This document shows, one piece after another, positions 24,976 to 36,171 of a stretch of 64,000 bases of DNA. Every line of letters starts with the position of its first letter. Positions within the stretch are counted from its first letter, which is position 1. Source of the stretch: Mycobacterium bourgelatii. Lineage in GTDB: Bacteria; Actinomycetota; Actinomycetes; Mycobacteriales; Mycobacteriaceae. Both the position numbers and the translations under genes were made by a program. The notes beneath the pieces are model-generated. The model had not been told where the DNA came from. It searched no databases and saw only the letters and a program-made list of their open reading frames with translations. The stretch lies in assembly GCF_010723575.1 (NCBI RefSeq), contig NZ_BLKZ01000001.1, positions 1,798,001 to 1,862,000 on the forward strand, read 5' to 3'.

Positions 24976-27572
24976 TCGGTAGTCGGTTCCGCCGGGGACG
25001 CCGGGGACGCCGGGGCAGTTACCGGGACCGGGCGCCAGGCCGCCAGGCCGACGTGTGCCACCGCCGCGAGTGCGGTGAGCCCGATCAGCAAGACAACACC
25101 CAGCTGACCTAGGGCGCTGGACACACCGCCCGACACCGCCACCAAGCCGACGCCGAATATCACCCCAACCCCGGCCAGCGGCGCGACGGCCCGCCGGGCC
25201 GGTACGGCAACGAGGTAGGGGATACCGCATGCCGCGAGGACAACGAAGGACACCAGCGCCACCGAGACGTGCAGGTCCCGATGCAGCAGGGTTTGCAGCA
25301 CGAAGGCCGAAACGCCCAGCGCCGCCAGGCCGGCGGCCAGTACCCCAAGGCCCACCCCGACGCCGGTGACGGCGCCTCGCCATGCGCCGACCACCGCGGC
25401 CACGGCGAGCAGCGTCGCGCCTAGCAGCACGCCATCGTGGACGAGCGCGCTGCGGACGCTCGCGGCCATTGCGGCGGCGCCACCCAGCGAAAGCTGACTG
25501 TCCAGCAGGCTGCCGTACTTGGTCGTGCTTTCGATCGCTGCGTCGAATTGCTGACCGCGCGTTGCCGCACTCAGGTCGAGTCTTGTGCCGTCGGAATAGA
25601 CGAACAGGCGGGTCGCTGTGCCGTCGGCGGAGAACATCCACTTGCGCACGTTTTGGTAGGACGGGTCAGCCAACGCCTTGCGGGAAAGGTAGAAACCGCC
25701 CTCACCGGTGTCGGCGAAGTCGATGCTGAGGTTCTTCAGGAACGCCGACAGCTGGACGACCTGGGGGATGGTCTCTTCGACGGTCCTCTCCAGGGTGGGG
25801 ACGAAGGATCGCAGCTGATCCAACGCGGAGCGCATTTGCGCGACGGCCTGGGGCGTGGTGGCGAAGACGTTGACCGTGCGGGCGGATACCCCGGCTATGC
25901 GGTCCGCTCCGTCGGACAGCACTCGCACATCGTTGACCACGCGGTCCAGGGGATCCATGACCTTGCGTGCGGCCGAGCACAACGCGTCGGCGGGGCAGTT
26001 CTGGACGCCGCCGGTCCAGTCGCGGATCGGATCCAGATAGCCCGACACTTCCACGGTGGTGTCCTTGATGTCACGCGTGCCAGAGAGCACCACGTTGATG
26101 GCTCGCTGCAGTTCAGACAGCCCGCCGAGACCGGCATTCAGGGTGGTCTCCACCTGGTCGACGGCGCCGCTCACCTGATCGACGACGGAAGCCAGCGTCT
26201 TGATCGCGTTCACCTGCGGTACGAACGTCACGGCCTGGCGATCCAACTGCTCGCCCAGCCTGCCCGCGGCCGACGCCAGCGAGGCGTCCGTCCACGGGAC
26301 ACCGCCCGGCCACGCCGCCGACTGCACCCTGCGGACGCCGGGGATCTCCATCAGCCGATGGCTCACCTTGTCGATGGCGATAAGCCCCGCGGGGTCCCGC
26401 AGGTCTTGGTCGGCTTTGAACACGATGACGTCGGGCAACGACGTCCCGGGGACGAACTGAGCGCGATTCGTCAGGGGTGGGTTGTCAGCGACCCCCCAAC
26501 GCAGCCCCAACAGGGGCAGGGCGCAGATCGCCAGCGCCAGGGCGGTGGCCACGGCAGCCCGCGGAGCCGACAGCCGGGACACGAGGCCCCCGGCCGGCGC
26601 CGGAGCCTGCTCAGGCGGGTCTTGCACCCCCGCGAGCCCGCGCAGGCTGGGCAACAGGGTCAATGAAGTCGCAAGTGCCACAATGACACTCAGTGCAGAG
26701 ATGCCGACGCTGTGCAACGCCGGCGTCCGGGCGAGCAGCATCGGCGCGGTCAACATCGCGACGCCGACTCCCGGAAGGGCCATCGCGCGCCGACCGACCA
26801 ACAGGGCGGATGCGGTGATCGTGCCCATCGCCAGCACGGCCGCCAAGGTCACCGCGAACGGTGACAACAACGCAAACCTGGTCACTACGATCAGCGGCCA
26901 CGCCACCGCGAGTGACACCCCGATGGTGAGCAACGTGATCCCCGCCCCGACCAGCGACCGTCGCGCCAGCAGAACCAGCAGCACGGCGCCTACCGCTGCC
27001 GCGACCGCGATGGCCGCACCCTGCCAGGCGTTCATCCGCAGCGGCATGCTGGTCGTGGTCGCCGGGACCGTGATGCGGGCGCGCAGCCCCGAAGTCGGCG
27101 GCAGCTTGCTCACCACCGAGCGGGCGGCGGCAAGCGATTCCCGCGCCTGCGCCGTGCCGGCCTGCCCCTTCAACCACAGCATCGCGACGCCGGACCGGCC
27201 GTCGGCGCTGGTTCCCATCGGCGCGGTCAGCGGATCCGACCACCAGTCGACCACGGCGCCCACGTGGGCCGTGTCGGCGCGCAAGGCGCTGACGGCCGCG
27301 TCGTAGTAACGCTGATCGGCCGGTCCCAACGTGTCACGGCCGTCCAGCACCAGGTAGGCGATGGCGTCAGTGCCGGTGCCCGGGAACGCCTGGGCGATCC
27401 GAGCCGTCGCGGCGGCCGTCTGGGCGTCATGCGGGACCAGCGCCGAGCCGGCGTCAGCTTTGGTCGACGTCAGCGCCAGCAGCACGTTCGTGACCACGGC
27501 CACCGCGATCCAAGCAGCCACGATAAGGAGGTTGACGAGCCGAGGTGACCTATGGCTGTCGTCGGCTGGCAC
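24972..27572 (-). CDS. mmpL7: PDIM transporter MmpL7
   Basis: RND-superfamily membrane transporter of 866 residues that exports PDIM and is known to interact with PpsE. There is one N-terminal helix (about residues 12-32), a periplasmic loop with the family sequence ARIAQAFPGTGTDAIAYLV, five helices (about 180-310) and another near 340. A second large loop (about 365-700) includes ERTVEETIPQVVQL and NLSIDFADTGEGGFYLSR, and the C-terminal helices run from about 715 to 855. The start is GTG at 27572, matching the RSPRLxNLL N-terminal homology; M. tuberculosis MmpL7 is longer (920). It is 64 bases downstream of fadD28 and likely in the same operon. A partial decayed copy lies at 19740-20114. Confidence 0.94.
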   Translation of the reverse strand: MPADDSHRSPRLVNLLIVAAWIAVAVVTNVLLALTSTKADAGSALVPHDAQTAAATARIAQAFPGTGTDAIAYLVLDGRDTLGPADQRYYDAAVSALRADTAHVGAVVDWWSDPLTAPMGTSADGRSGVAMLWLKGQAGTAQARESLAAARSVVSKLPPTSGLRARITVPATTTSMPLRMNAWQGAAIAVAAAVGAVLLVLLARRSLVGAGITLLTIGVSLAVAWPLIVVTRFALLSPFAVTLAAVLAMGTITASALLVGRRAMALPGVGVAMLTAPMLLARTPALHSVGISALSVIVALATSLTLLPSLRGLAGVQDPPEQAPAPAGGLVSRLSAPRAAVATALALAICALPLLGLRWGVADNPPLTNRAQFVPGTSLPDVIVFKADQDLRDPAGLIAIDKVSHRLMEIPGVRRVQSAAWPGGVPWTDASLASAAGRLGEQLDRQAVTFVPQVNAIKTLASVVDQVSGAVDQVETTLNAGLGGLSELQRAINVVLSGTRDIKDTTVEVSGYLDPIRDWTGGVQNCPADALCSAARKVMDPLDRVVNDVRVLSDGADRIAGVSARTVNVFATTPQAVAQMRSALDQLRSFVPTLERTVEETIPQVVQLSAFLKNLSIDFADTGEGGFYLSRKALADPSYQNVRKWMFSADGTATRLFVYSDGTRLDLSAATRGQQFDAAIESTTKYGSLLDSQLSLGGAAAMAASVRSALVHDGVLLGATLLAVAAVVGAWRGAVTGVGVGLGVLAAGLAALGVSAFVLQTLLHRDLHVSVALVSFVVLAACGIPYLVAVPARRAVAPLAGVGVIFGVGLVAVSGGVSSALGQLGVVLLIGLTALAAVAHVGLAAWRPVPVTAPASPASPAEPTTD

Positions 27573-27636
27573 GCTCGTGATGGTACTGACAGGAGCCCCC
27601 GTCGAGGGTGTTTTTGAACGGATGTACCAGATCAGA

Positions 27637-29379
27637 CTAGGCGTCCAAGCGGGCGAACTGAGCCTGCCGATACTGCTCGACGCACGCGGTCCGCCGAACC
27701 TTCCCGCTGGTGGTGATCGGAATCGAGCCCGGCGGTACCAGAACCAGATCCGCGACGCTGAGACCGTGCGAACTCGACAACGCCGAGGTCACTTCCCGCT
27801 TGATGGCGCCGAAATGATTCATCACTTCTTCGTCGGAGTCGCCGCGTTTCTTGAGTTCGATTATGGCAACCAGCTTTTCGACGCTCTGCTCACCGGGCAC
27901 GGCTATTGCCGCGCAGCGGCCTCGAGTGATCTCTTGGATGGTCGCCTCGATGTCGTCGGGAGAATGGTTGCGCCCGTACACGATCAGGAGATCTTTGATC
28001 CGGCCGATGATGAAGAACTTGCCATCGACGGAGAATCCCGAGTCTCCGGTTCTGAGCCAGGGACCTTCGGGGGTGCCCTCCGAGGGATTGACCAGCTGTG
28101 CACCGAAGGTGCGCGCGCTCTCTTCCGCCTTCTCCCAATACCCGCTGGCGACGTTGTCGCCGTGCACCCAGATCTCGCCGACCGTCCCCTCTGCGGATTC
28201 GGTACGGGTGTCGGGATCGACGATGCGCAGGATCGGCGATGTGGGAAGTAGGTAGCTGATCAAGGGTGTGCCGCTTCCCGCCGCGCACCGCTTGGCGCGG
28301 CCGTTGGTCAGCTCCTCCGTGTCGAAGTAGATGGTTTCGGCCGGGTGATTCGGTTTGCTATTCGCTACGTAGAGCGTTGCCTCCGCCAGCCCGTACGCGG
28401 GCCGAAGCACTCGTTCCTGCAGGTTGAACGGCGCAAACCGGTTGGCGAAGCGCTTGAGCGTTGCCGGATGCACCCGCTCGCTGCCACTGACGATGTTGCA
28501 GACATCGCCGAGGTCAAGGCCCGCCATGTCGTCATCCGACACTTTCTTGGCTGCGAGTTCGAACGCGAAGTTCGGTGCTGCCGAGAATGGGTGCGGATAC
28601 TTTGCCAACTGCTGGAGCCACCGGGCGGGGCGCTGCAGGAATGACATCGGGCTGGTGATCACGACGGGGAAGCCGCCCAGGATGGGCGCGAGAATCCCGA
28701 GCATCAATCCCATGTCGTGATAGAACGGCAGCCACGTCACAAGAGTCATGTCCGACGGCCCGATACCGTCGGTATCCGCGAAGTAGCCCGCCATCAGCTG
28801 TTCGAAATTGATTCGAACGTTTTGGTGCGACATGATCACGCCCGCCGGCGTGCGGGTCGATCCGGACGTGTACTGCAGGTACGCAGTTTCGAGTTGGTTG
28901 TCGGCTGCGGCGCCAGATCTGTTGGGCCGGTCCAGATCTAACGAATCCACCGCAATGATGGCCGGAGCGGATGCACCGGCGTGGGCCTCAACATGCCGAG
29001 CCACGTCATCTGCCACCGCGGACGTCGTGAAAATTGCGGTCGGTGAGGCATCTTGCAGCACCGACTCAACCCGTTCGTCGGTGGCGCCGCCCTGGGGAAC
29101 GGAAAGCGGTACCGCGATCACTCCGGCGTGCAAGGCGCCAAGAAAGGCAGCAACGTACTCGAGTCCCTGGGGAGCCAGTATCAGCGCGCGATCACCCGGC
29201 GCGGCGTAACGGCTCACCTCCTGAGAGACGTTGAGCATCCGCCGATGCAACTGCCCCCAGGTCAGGGTTTTCGTGACGCCGTCCCAGTCCCGCTCGTAAT
29301 CGAGGAAAGTGAATGCCGTGTCATTGGGCTGCAGGCGGGCCCACGCGCGCAGCACAGTGGGAAGGGAACGCACACTCAT
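27637..29379 (-). CDS. fadD28: Fatty-acyl-AMP ligase FadD28
   Basis: Adenylate-forming enzyme of 580 residues, the same length as M. tuberculosis FadD28. FAAL enzymes activate fatty acids as acyl-adenylates for direct transfer to polyketide synthases; FadD28 supplies the partner synthase Mas. Motifs: P-loop [12 protein letters not shown] near residue 170, LPFYHDMGL near 220, [10 protein letters not shown] near 330, the hinge [20 protein letters not shown] near 465, and the C-terminal lysine in TSGKVRR. The FAAL-specific insertion that distinguishes this class from CoA ligases spans roughly residues 340-375. The start is ATG at 29379. It is divergent from mas and followed closely by mmpL7, as in M. 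tuberculosis. Confidence 0.96.
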   Translation of the reverse strand: MSVRSLPTVLRAWARLQPNDTAFTFLDYERDWDGVTKTLTWGQLHRRMLNVSQEVSRYAAPGDRALILAPQGLEYVAAFLGALHAGVIAVPLSVPQGGATDERVESVLQDASPTAIFTTSAVADDVARHVEAHAGASAPAIIAVDSLDLDRPNRSGAAADNQLETAYLQYTSGSTRTPAGVIMSHQNVRINFEQLMAGYFADTDGIGPSDMTLVTWLPFYHDMGLMLGILAPILGGFPVVITSPMSFLQRPARWLQQLAKYPHPFSAAPNFAFELAAKKVSDDDMAGLDLGDVCNIVSGSERVHPATLKRFANRFAPFNLQERVLRPAYGLAEATLYVANSKPNHPAETIYFDTEELTNGRAKRCAAGSGTPLISYLLPTSPILRIVDPDTRTESAEGTVGEIWVHGDNVASGYWEKAEESARTFGAQLVNPSEGTPEGPWLRTGDSGFSVDGKFFIIGRIKDLLIVYGRNHSPDDIEATIQEITRGRCAAIAVPGEQSVEKLVAIIELKKRGDSDEEVMNHFGAIKREVTSALSSSHGLSVADLVLVPPGSIPITTSGKVRRTACVEQYRQAQFARLDA

Positions 29380-29423
29380 GGGCGTCTAGGGTACCGGCCG
29401 TCGTTGTGGCCTGTCCCAGACTT

Positions 29424-29444
29424 CGCATTTGGCCAGTTCAGCGC
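29424..29444 (+). repeat. First copy of a 21-base direct repeat in the fadD28/mas promoter region
   Basis: It begins CGCATTTGGCCAG and ends TTCAGCGC. It matches the copy at 29582-29602 at 19 of 21 positions. It lies 45 bases ahead of the fadD28 start. Possibly a regulator site. Confidence 0.6.
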
Positions 29445-29581
29445 TGGTTTGACGGGCGGTCGTCACCGCGGGCGAGGTGACGATTCTCCATTTTTCAGGT
29501 GAAAGACGTTGTCCTGCAATGGATATGGGATAGTAGCTGATGGCGTGCCCTCCGCTAGCCGGGTGGCCCCGGGTCGGTTAC

Positions 29582-29602
29582 CGCATTTGCCCAGCTCAGC
29601 GC
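29582..29602 (+). repeat. Second copy of the 21-base direct repeat in the fadD28/mas promoter region
   Basis: It begins CGCATTTGCCCAG and ends CTCAGCGC. It differs from the copy at 29424 by two substitutions and has the same orientation, with a period of 158 bases. Confidence 0.6.
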
Positions 29603-29656
29603 GGCAATCCTGGCCACATGCTGGAAATTCTCCCCTTTGGCCTCGGCGTACCATTC

Positions 29657-29671
29657 TGGCGTCTAAGCTTG
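29657..29671 (+). promoter_or_regulatory. mas: Promoter-like element of mas, identical to one ahead of lppX
   Basis: TGGCGTCTAAGCTTG contains TAAGCT (29664-29669) as a possible -10. A start near 29676 would give a leader of about 150 bases. The same 15 bases occur ahead of lppX at 24236-24250. Confidence 0.45.
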
Positions 29672-29828
29672 ATTCTCCGAGACCGGCTAACGGTTTCGAG
29701 TCCGGGTTGGCTGGGGTTGGGGCTAGACGAGAATTGTCAGAGCGGCGCTGCGCAGTCCGTTGCCCGTATCAAGACTCGATGCAGATGTTGTCGGGAAGCA
29801 GATTGAGCTGAGAACGAGGGTTTTTGGG

Positions 29829-32800
29829 ATGGAAACGCGTGTCACTCCCATTGCGGTCATCGGCATGGGATGCCGGCTGCCGGGGGGAATCAATTCTCCC
29901 GACCAGCTATGGGAGGCGGTGCTGCGCGGCGAGGACCTGGTCACCGAGATTCCGCCGGACCGTTGGGACGCCGACGCCTATTACGACCCCGAGCAGGGGG
30001 TGCCGGGCAAGACGGTGTCCCGGTGGGGTGGCTTCATCGACGACGTCGCGGGCTTCGACGCCGACTTCTTCGGGATCAGCGAGCGGGAGGCCCTCTCGAT
30101 CGACCCCCAGCACCGACTGCTGCTCGAGACCGCCTGGGAAGCGATCGAGCATGCGGGTTTCGACCCGGCAACGCTGGCCGGCTCCTCGACGGCCGTTTTC
30201 ACCGGCCTCACCCACCACGACTACATGCTGCTCACCAAGGGAGCGGGTGGTCTGGCCAGTCCGTACGTGGTGACCGGTCTGAACAGCAGCGTCGCGTCCG
30301 GGCGGATCGCCCACACGCTGGGTCTGCAAGGCCCGGCGTTGACGTTCGACACGGCGTGTTCGTCGGGCCTGATGGCGGTGCACCTGGCCTGCCGCAACCT
30401 GCACGAGGGGGAAAGCGACCTCGCGCTGGCCGGCGGTTGCGCGGTGCTGCTGGAGCCGGATGGCAGTGTGGCCGCCTCGGGACAGGGCATGCTTTCGCCG
30501 ACGGGTCGCTGCCACTCGTTCGACGCCGCCGCAGACGGGTTTGTGCGCTCCGAAGGGTGCGCCGTGGTGCTGCTCAAGCGACTGCCGGATGCACTGGCCG
30601 ACGGTGACCGGATACTTGCGGTGATCCGCGGCACGGCCAGCAATCAAGATGGTCGTTCGGAGACGCTCACCATGCCGTCGGAAGACGCGCAGGTCGCTGT
30701 CTACCGGGCGGCATTGGCGGCGGCGGGTGTGGCTCCCGAGACGGTCGGCGCCATCGAGGCGCACGGCACCGGCACCCCTATCGGCGACCCGATCGAGTAC
30801 CGCGGCCTCGCGCAGGTCTACGGCACCGAAGGCAGCACGTGTGCGGTCGGCACGGTCAAAGGCAATATGGGGCACAGTGAATCCGCCGCCGGGGCGGTGG
30901 GGCTGATCAAGGCGGTCCTGTCGCTGCAACACGGCCTGGTGCCACCCGTCATCGGTTTCACCAAACTGCCGGATGAGCTTGCCGCGATCGACACGGGTTT
31001 GGTTGTGCCCCAAGAGGTTACGCCATGGCCGGTGACCAACGGGGAGGGACCGCGGCGGATGGGGGTGTCCTCCTTCGGCATGTCGGGCACCAACGTGCAC
31101 GCCGTTCTAGAAGAAGCTCCCGCGCAACCGATTACGGCAGGCGCCCCCACCGAATCCGCCTCGCCGGCGGAGTTGGTGTTCGCGCTGTCGTCCAGTTCGG
31201 CCGACGGACTGCGCCTATCCGCACAGCGGCTCGCCGAGTGGGTGGAGGCTCACCGGGACAGCGTGGCGCCTTCCGATCTTGCCTACACGCTGGCGCGCCG
31301 GCGCGCCCACCGGCCGGTGCGCACGTTGGTGCCGGCCGCCGGCCTGGACGAGCTAGTCAACGGTCTGCGTGAGATCGCCGACGGCGAAGCGCCTTTCGAG
31401 GCGGCGGTGGGCAAGTCTGACCGGGGGCCGGTGTGGGTGTTCTCCGGTCAGGGCTCGCAGTGGGCGGCAATGGGCGCCGACTTGCTGGCGAGCGAACCGG
31501 AATTCGCCGCGACCATAGCCGAACTCGAGCCACTGATCGCCGCCGAATCGGGCTTCTCGGTGACCGAGGCGCTGACGGCGCCGCAGACGGTGACCGGCAT
31601 CGACAAAGTGCAGCCAAGCATCTTCGCCATCCAGGTCGCCCTGGCGGTGGCCATGGAAAAGACCTACGGGGTGGTTCCGGGCGCGGTCGTCGGCCACTCG
31701 ATGGGGGAGACCGCTGCGGCCGTCGTCGCCGGCGCGCTGTCGCTACAGGACGGGGCCCGCGTCATCTGCCGCCGTTCGAAACTGATGTCCCGCATCGCCG
31801 GGTCCGGCGCCATGGCGTCGGTGGAACTGCCTGCCAAGCAAGTGAATTCGGAGCTGATGGCCCGCGGCATCGATGACGTGGCCGTGGCTGTGATGGCATC
31901 ACCCAACTCCACGGTGATCGGCGGAGCCGCCGATCAGGTGCGCGACCTCGTCGCCCGCTGGGAGCAACGGGACATCATGGCGCGCGAGGTCGCCGTGGAC
32001 GTGGCATCCCATTCACCCCAGGTCGACCCGATCCTCGACGACCTGGCCGATGCGCTGGCCGACCTGCAACCGATGACGCCGCGCGTCCCGTACTACACCG
32101 CGACACTGTTCGACCCCCGCGAACGGCCGGTCTGCGATGCCGATTACTGGGTGGACAACCTGCGCAACACCGTGCAGTTCGCCGCGGCGATCCAGGCGGC
32201 GTTGGACGACGGATTCCGGGTGTTCGCCGAGCTGTCGCCCCACCCGCTGCTCACCCACGCCGTCGACCAGAACGCCCGCAGCCTGGACATGACGGTGGCC
32301 GCCCTGGCCGCTGTCCGGCGCGAACAACCGTTGCCGCACGCGCTGCGCGGCTTCCTGGCCGACCTGCACGGCGCGGGCGCCAAGGTCGACTTCTCGGTGC
32401 TGTGTCCCGCGGGCCAACTGGTGGATGCGCCGTTGCCGGCGTGGAGCCATCGCCAGTTGTTCATTGACGCCGAGGGCAAGGAAGGCAGGGCCCACGGGGC
32501 GTCCACCATTACCGTGCACCCGTTGCTGGGCTCGCACGTGCGCCTCGTCGAGGAGCCCGAGCGCCACGTGTGGCAGACCGACGTCGGTACCGCGGCGCTG
32601 CAGTGGCTGGAGGACCACCAGGTGCACAACGTGGCCGCCCTGCCCGGAGCCGCCTACTGCGAGATGGCGCTGGCGGCGGCTTCCGAGGTCTTCGGTGAGG
32701 GCTATGAGGTCTGGGACGTCGTCTTCGAGCAGATGCTGTTGCTCGACGAGCAGACTCCGATCACCGCCGTCGCGTCGGTGCAGGCGCCCGGCGTCGTCGA

Positions 32801-35800
32801 CTTCGTCGTGGAATCCCAACAGGACGGGGAGAAGACCCAGCACGCGACCGCGTCGCTGCGCCCTGCCCCGGATGATGCTGCCCCGCCTGCCTACGACATC
32901 GAAGGGTTGCTGGCGTTGCATCCGCACAGCGTCAAGGGCGCAGAGCTGCGGGAGTCGTTCGTTGAACGCGGTGTGCAGCACGGTCCGGCGTTCAGCGGCC
33001 TGGCCACCGTCCATACCGCGGAATCCGGCGGCAACACGGTGCTGGGCGAGGTCGGACTGCCCGCCTCGATCCGTTTTCAGCATGCCGCCTACCACGTGCA
33101 TCCGGCGTTGCTGGACGCGTGCTTCCAGTCCGTGGCCGCCGGCGTCGACAGCAGCGGCGGCTTGCTGTTGCCGCTCGGCGTGCAACAACTGCGGGTCTAC
33201 GGTCCGCTGCGCAATGCCCAGTACTGCTATGGCCGAGTGACCCGCGCGGACGCGACGGGCGGCGAGGCCGACATCGATGTGCTGGACGAGAACGGCACCG
33301 TGCTGCTGGCCCTGCGCGGACTGCGCATGGGCACCGGGACCACCGAAGGCGCTGAACGCGACCGCGTGCTCAGCGAGCGACTGCTGACCCTCGAATGGCA
33401 ACAGCGGACGCTGCCCGACATCGATGCCGACGAGGCCGGCTCCTGGCTGCTGATCGACACCTCCGACGGCGCCGAGATGTTGGTGGCCACGTTGACCGAC
33501 GCGCTGAAATCTCAAGGCGCAGAATGTGTCAACCTGCAGCTGCCCCGCGAGGCCGACCTCGAAGCGCTGCGCGCACAGCTGCGGCGAGCCTTCCGGGGTG
33601 TGGTAATCCTTTGCGGCCCAAGGGTAAGCGACTCGGACGAAGACGCGCTGACGCTGGGGCGTGAGCAGGTGCGGCACCTCGTCCGGCTCAGTCGGGAAGT
33701 GGCCCAGTTGGAGGGCGAGCTGCCCCGTCTGTTCGTCGTCACGAGGCAAGCCCAGCATGCTCGCTCCGATGACCAACTGAACCTCGACCAACTTGGTCTA
33801 CGCGGGCTGATCCGGGTGATCGGCAGCGAAGTGCCGCTGATGCAGCCCACCCAGATCGACGTGGACGAGCACACGCAGCCCGAGTTGGTGGCTCAGCAAC
33901 TGCTGAGCGGATCGCCGGAGGGCGAGACCGCCTGGCGCAACGGCGAGTGGTACGTCGCGCGGTTGTGCCCGAGTCCGCTGCTGGCCGACGAACGCCACAC
34001 CACCATCGTCGACCACGAGAAGGACGGCATTCGGCTGCAGGTACGCACGCCGGGCGATCTGCAGTCGATGGAACTCGTTGCGTGCGAACGCGTTTCACCC
34101 GGACCCGGCCAGATCGAGGTCGCCGTCGCGATGTCCACGGTCAACTTCGCCGACGTGCTCATTGCATTCGGCAAGTTCCCCGTTGTCGACGACCGCGAAC
34201 CGCAGCCCGGGATGGACTTCGTCGGTGTGGTCACCGCGGTGGGGGAGGGCGTCACCGACCACCAGGTCGGTGACCGGGTGGCCGGCTTCTCCGAGGGCGG
34301 CTGCTGGCGCACCTATTTGACCTGCAACGCCGACCTCGCGATCAAGCTGCCGCCGACACTGACCGACGAGCAGGCGATAGCGTCGGCCACGGCGAACGCC
34401 ACCGCCTGGTACGGGCTGCACGATCTGGCCGGCATCAAGGCCGGGGACAAGGTGCTGATTCACTCCGCCACCGGTGGTGTCGGCCAGGCGGCCCTGGCGA
34501 TCGCACGCCATGCCGGCGCGGAAATCTACGCGACCGCCGGTAACCCCGCCAAGCGACAAATGTTGCGCGACATGGGTATTGAGCACGTCTACGACTCGCG
34601 CAGCGTCGAATTCGCCGAGCAGATCCGCCGCGACACCGACGGTTACGGCGTGGACATCGTGCTGAACTCGTTGACCGGTGCGGCCCAGCGTGCCGGGTTG
34701 GAGCTGATGGCCTTTGGTGGGCGGTTCGTCGAGATCGGCAAGGCCGACGTGTACGGCAACACCCGACTGGGGCTGTATCCCTTCCGCCGCGGTCTGACGT
34801 TCTTCTACCTCGACCTGGCGCTGATGTCGGTGCTGCAGCCCGAGCGGGTCCGCGAGTTGCTCAAGACGGTGTTCGAGTTGACCGCCAACGGCGTGCTGGT
34901 CGCACCGCAGACCACGCACTACCCGTTGGCGGACGCGGCCACTGCGGTTCGCGCGATGAGCAACGCCGAGCACACCGGCAAGCTGCTCCTGGACATGCCG
35001 CGCACCGGACGTAGCAGCGTGGTCGTGCCGCCGGAGCAATTCCCCGTGTTCCGCCGCGACGGCGCGTACATCATCACCGGCGGCGTGGGCGGGCTCGGCC
35101 TCTTCTTCGCCTCGAAGATGGCGGCGAAGGGTTGCGGACGGCTGGTGCTGACGGCGCGTTCGGCGCCCAACCCCAAAGCCCGACAGATGATCGAACGCTT
35201 GCGTCGAGCCGGCACGGACGTCGTGGTGGAACTCGGCAGCATCGCCGAACCCGAGACCGCGGTTCGCCTGGTGGAGGCGGCGACCGCCACCGGGCTGCCG
35301 TTGCGCGGCATTGTGCACTCGGCGGCCGTCGTGGAGGACGCCACGCTGATCAACATCACCGATGACATCATCGACCGGGACTGGTCACCAAAGGCTTTCG
35401 GGTCCTACTACCTGCACCAGGCGTCGATCGGGCAGCCGTTGGACTGGTTCTGCGTGTTCTCCTCGGGCGCGGCCTTGCTGGGGTCACCCGGTCAGGGTGC
35501 CTACGCGGCGGCCAACAGCTTCGTCGATGCGTTCGCGCACTGGCGTCGCGCGCAGGGTCTGCCGATCACCTCGCTGGCCTGGGGCGCATGGGCTGAGGTC
35601 GGTCGCGCCACGTTCCTGGCCGAAACCGGCAAGCAGCTCATGATCACACCCGACGAAGGCATCTACGCGTTCGAGGCGATCCTGCGCTATGACCGCTCCT
35701 ACACCGGGTACATCCCGATCATCGGGGCGCCGTGGCTCGACGACGTCGTTCGGCGCAGCCCGTTCGGCGAGTTGTTCCAGTCCAGCGGTCAAAGCTCGCG

Positions 35801-36092
35801 CGGCCCAAGTAAATTCCGCTCCGAGCTGATGACGTCGCCGCGCGACGAATGGCCCGCACGGTTGCGGCGCCTGATCACCGAACAGGTGGGGGTGATCCTG
35901 CGCCGCAGCGTCGATGCTGACCGGCCCTTCGTCGAGTACGGAATGGACTCACTCGGCATGCTGGAGATGCGCACTCACATCGAGACCGAGACGGGGATAC
36001 GGTTGAGCCCCAAGGTGATTGCTACGCACAACACCGCACGTGCCCTCGCCGAGCACCTGGCCGAGACCCTGGCCGAGGAGGCGGGCTCCTAA
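29829..36092 (+). CDS. mas: Mycocerosic acid synthase Mas
   Basis: Iterative type I polyketide synthase of 2087 residues that elongates fatty acids with methylmalonyl-CoA to mycocerosic acids. Domains in order: KS (1-430, active C177 in DTACSSG), AT (about 540-850, S624 in GHSMGE and a methylmalonyl-type VASH motif), DH (about 905-1180, H930 in [12 protein letters not shown]), ER (about 1398-1725, NFADV near 1440 and ATGGVGQ near 1548), KR (about 1745-1960, TGGVGGLG) and ACP (about 2005-2080, S2041 in GMDSLG). All catalytic motifs are present. The frame is open upstream to 29760, but the ATG at 29829 begins the conserved [14 protein letters not shown]. It is divergent from fadD28 and ends 5 bases before a strong hairpin. 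Confidence 0.97.
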   Translation: METRVTPIAVIGMGCRLPGGINSPDQLWEAVLRGEDLVTEIPPDRWDADAYYDPEQGVPGKTVSRWGGFIDDVAGFDADFFGISEREALSIDPQHRLLLETAWEAIEHAGFDPATLAGSSTAVFTGLTHHDYMLLTKGAGGLASPYVVTGLNSSVASGRIAHTLGLQGPALTFDTACSSGLMAVHLACRNLHEGESDLALAGGCAVLLEPDGSVAASGQGMLSPTGRCHSFDAAADGFVRSEGCAVVLLKRLPDALADGDRILAVIRGTASNQDGRSETLTMPSEDAQVAVYRAALAAAGVAPETVGAIEAHGTGTPIGDPIEYRGLAQVYGTEGSTCAVGTVKGNMGHSESAAGAVGLIKAVLSLQHGLVPPVIGFTKLPDELAAIDTGLVVPQEVTPWPVTNGEGPRRMGVSSFGMSGTNVHAVLEEAPAQPITAGAPTESASPAELVFALSSSSADGLRLSAQRLAEWVEAHRDSVAPSDLAYTLARRRAHRPVRTLVPAAGLDELVNGLREIADGEAPFEAAVGKSDRGPVWVFSGQGSQWAAMGADLLASEPEFAATIAELEPLIAAESGFSVTEALTAPQTVTGIDKVQPSIFAIQVALAVAMEKTYGVVPGAVVGHSMGETAAAVVAGALSLQDGARVICRRSKLMSRIAGSGAMASVELPAKQVNSELMARGIDDVAVAVMASPNSTVIGGAADQVRDLVARWEQRDIMAREVAVDVASHSPQVDPILDDLADALADLQPMTPRVPYYTATLFDPRERPVCDADYWVDNLRNTVQFAAAIQAALDDGFRVFAELSPHPLLTHAVDQNARSLDMTVAALAAVRREQPLPHALRGFLADLHGAGAKVDFSVLCPAGQLVDAPLPAWSHRQLFIDAEGKEGRAHGASTITVHPLLGSHVRLVEEPERHVWQTDVGTAALQWLEDHQVHNVAALPGAAYCEMALAAASEVFGEGYEVWDVVFEQMLLLDEQTPITAVASVQAPGVVDFVVESQQDGEKTQHATASLRPAPDDAAPPAYDIEGLLALHPHSVKGAELRESFVERGVQHGPAFSGLATVHTAESGGNTVLGEVGLPASIRFQHAAYHVHPALLDACFQSVAAGVDSSGGLLLPLGVQQLRVYGPLRNAQYCYGRVTRADATGGEADIDVLDENGTVLLALRGLRMGTGTTEGAERDRVLSERLLTLEWQQRTLPDIDADEAGSWLLIDTSDGAEMLVATLTDALKSQGAECVNLQLPREADLEALRAQLRRAFRGVVILCGPRVSDSDEDALTLGREQVRHLVRLSREVAQLEGELPRLFVVTRQAQHARSDDQLNLDQLGLRGLIRVIGSEVPLMQPTQIDVDEHTQPELVAQQLLSGSPEGETAWRNGEWYVARLCPSPLLADERHTTIVDHEKDGIRLQVRTPGDLQSMELVACERVSPGPGQIEVAVAMSTVNFADVLIAFGKFPVVDDREPQPGMDFVGVVTAVGEGVTDHQVGDRVAGFSEGGCWRTYLTCNADLAIKLPPTLTDEQAIASATANATAWYGLHDLAGIKAGDKVLIHSATGGVGQAALAIARHAGAEIYATAGNPAKRQMLRDMGIEHVYDSRSVEFAEQIRRDTDGYGVDIVLNSLTGAAQRAGLELMAFGGRFVEIGKADVYGNTRLGLYPFRRGLTFFYLDLALMSVLQPERVRELLKTVFELTANGVLVAPQTTHYPLADAATAVRAMSNAEHTGKLLLDMPRTGRSSVVVPPEQFPVFRRDGAYIITGGVGGLGLFFASKMAAKGCGRLVLTARSAPNPKARQMIERLRRAGTDVVVELGSIAEPETAVRLVEAATATGLPLRGIVHSAAVVEDATLINITDDIIDRDWSPKAFGSYYLHQASIGQPLDWFCVFSSGAALLGSPGQGAYAAANSFVDAFAHWRRAQGLPITSLAWGAWAEVGRATFLAETGKQLMITPDEGIYAFEAILRYDRSYTGYIPIIGAPWLDDVVRRSPFGELFQSSGQSSRGPSKFRSELMTSPRDEWPARLRRLITEQVGVILRRSVDADRPFVEYGMDSLGMLEMRTHIETETGIRLSPKVIATHNTARALAEHLAETLAEEAGS

Positions 36093-36096
36093 CCCT

Positions 36097-36158
36097 CGCG
36101 AGCAGACGCAAAGTTGTACGTTTCGCGCCTGATCCGTACGACTTTGCGTCTGCTCGCG
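36097..36158. terminator. Strong bidirectional hairpin between mas and papA5
   Basis: Two 24-base arms (CGCGAGCAGACGCAAAGT... and its complement) pair with a single mismatch around a 14-base loop. It lies 5 bases after the mas stop and 14 bases before the papA5 stop on the other strand. It can therefore stop transcription from both sides. Similar GCGAGCAGACGCAAA hairpins are, as I recall, common between convergent mycobacterial genes. Confidence 0.85.
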
Positions 36159-36171
36159 GTGAAGGTGGCGG

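Larger units (their letters stand above)
29380..29828. other. Divergent fadD28/mas promoter region
   Basis: This 449-bp gap has no convincing gene. It holds two near-identical 21-base direct repeats (29424-29444 and 29582-29602) and the 15-base element shared with lppX (29657-29671). The gap separates the oppositely transcribed fadD28 and mas and is the place for joint control of mycocerosate synthesis. Confidence 0.7.

Noticed and set aside
25437..26666. 409-residue open frame on the + strand within mmpL7
   Set aside because: It is a shadow of the MmpL7 periplasmic loop with Arg/Gly-rich composition and no motif.
29540..29806. 88-residue + strand frame in the fadD28/mas gap
   Set aside because: It has no ribosome-binding site, domain or signal peptide, and it overlaps the proposed mas promoter element.
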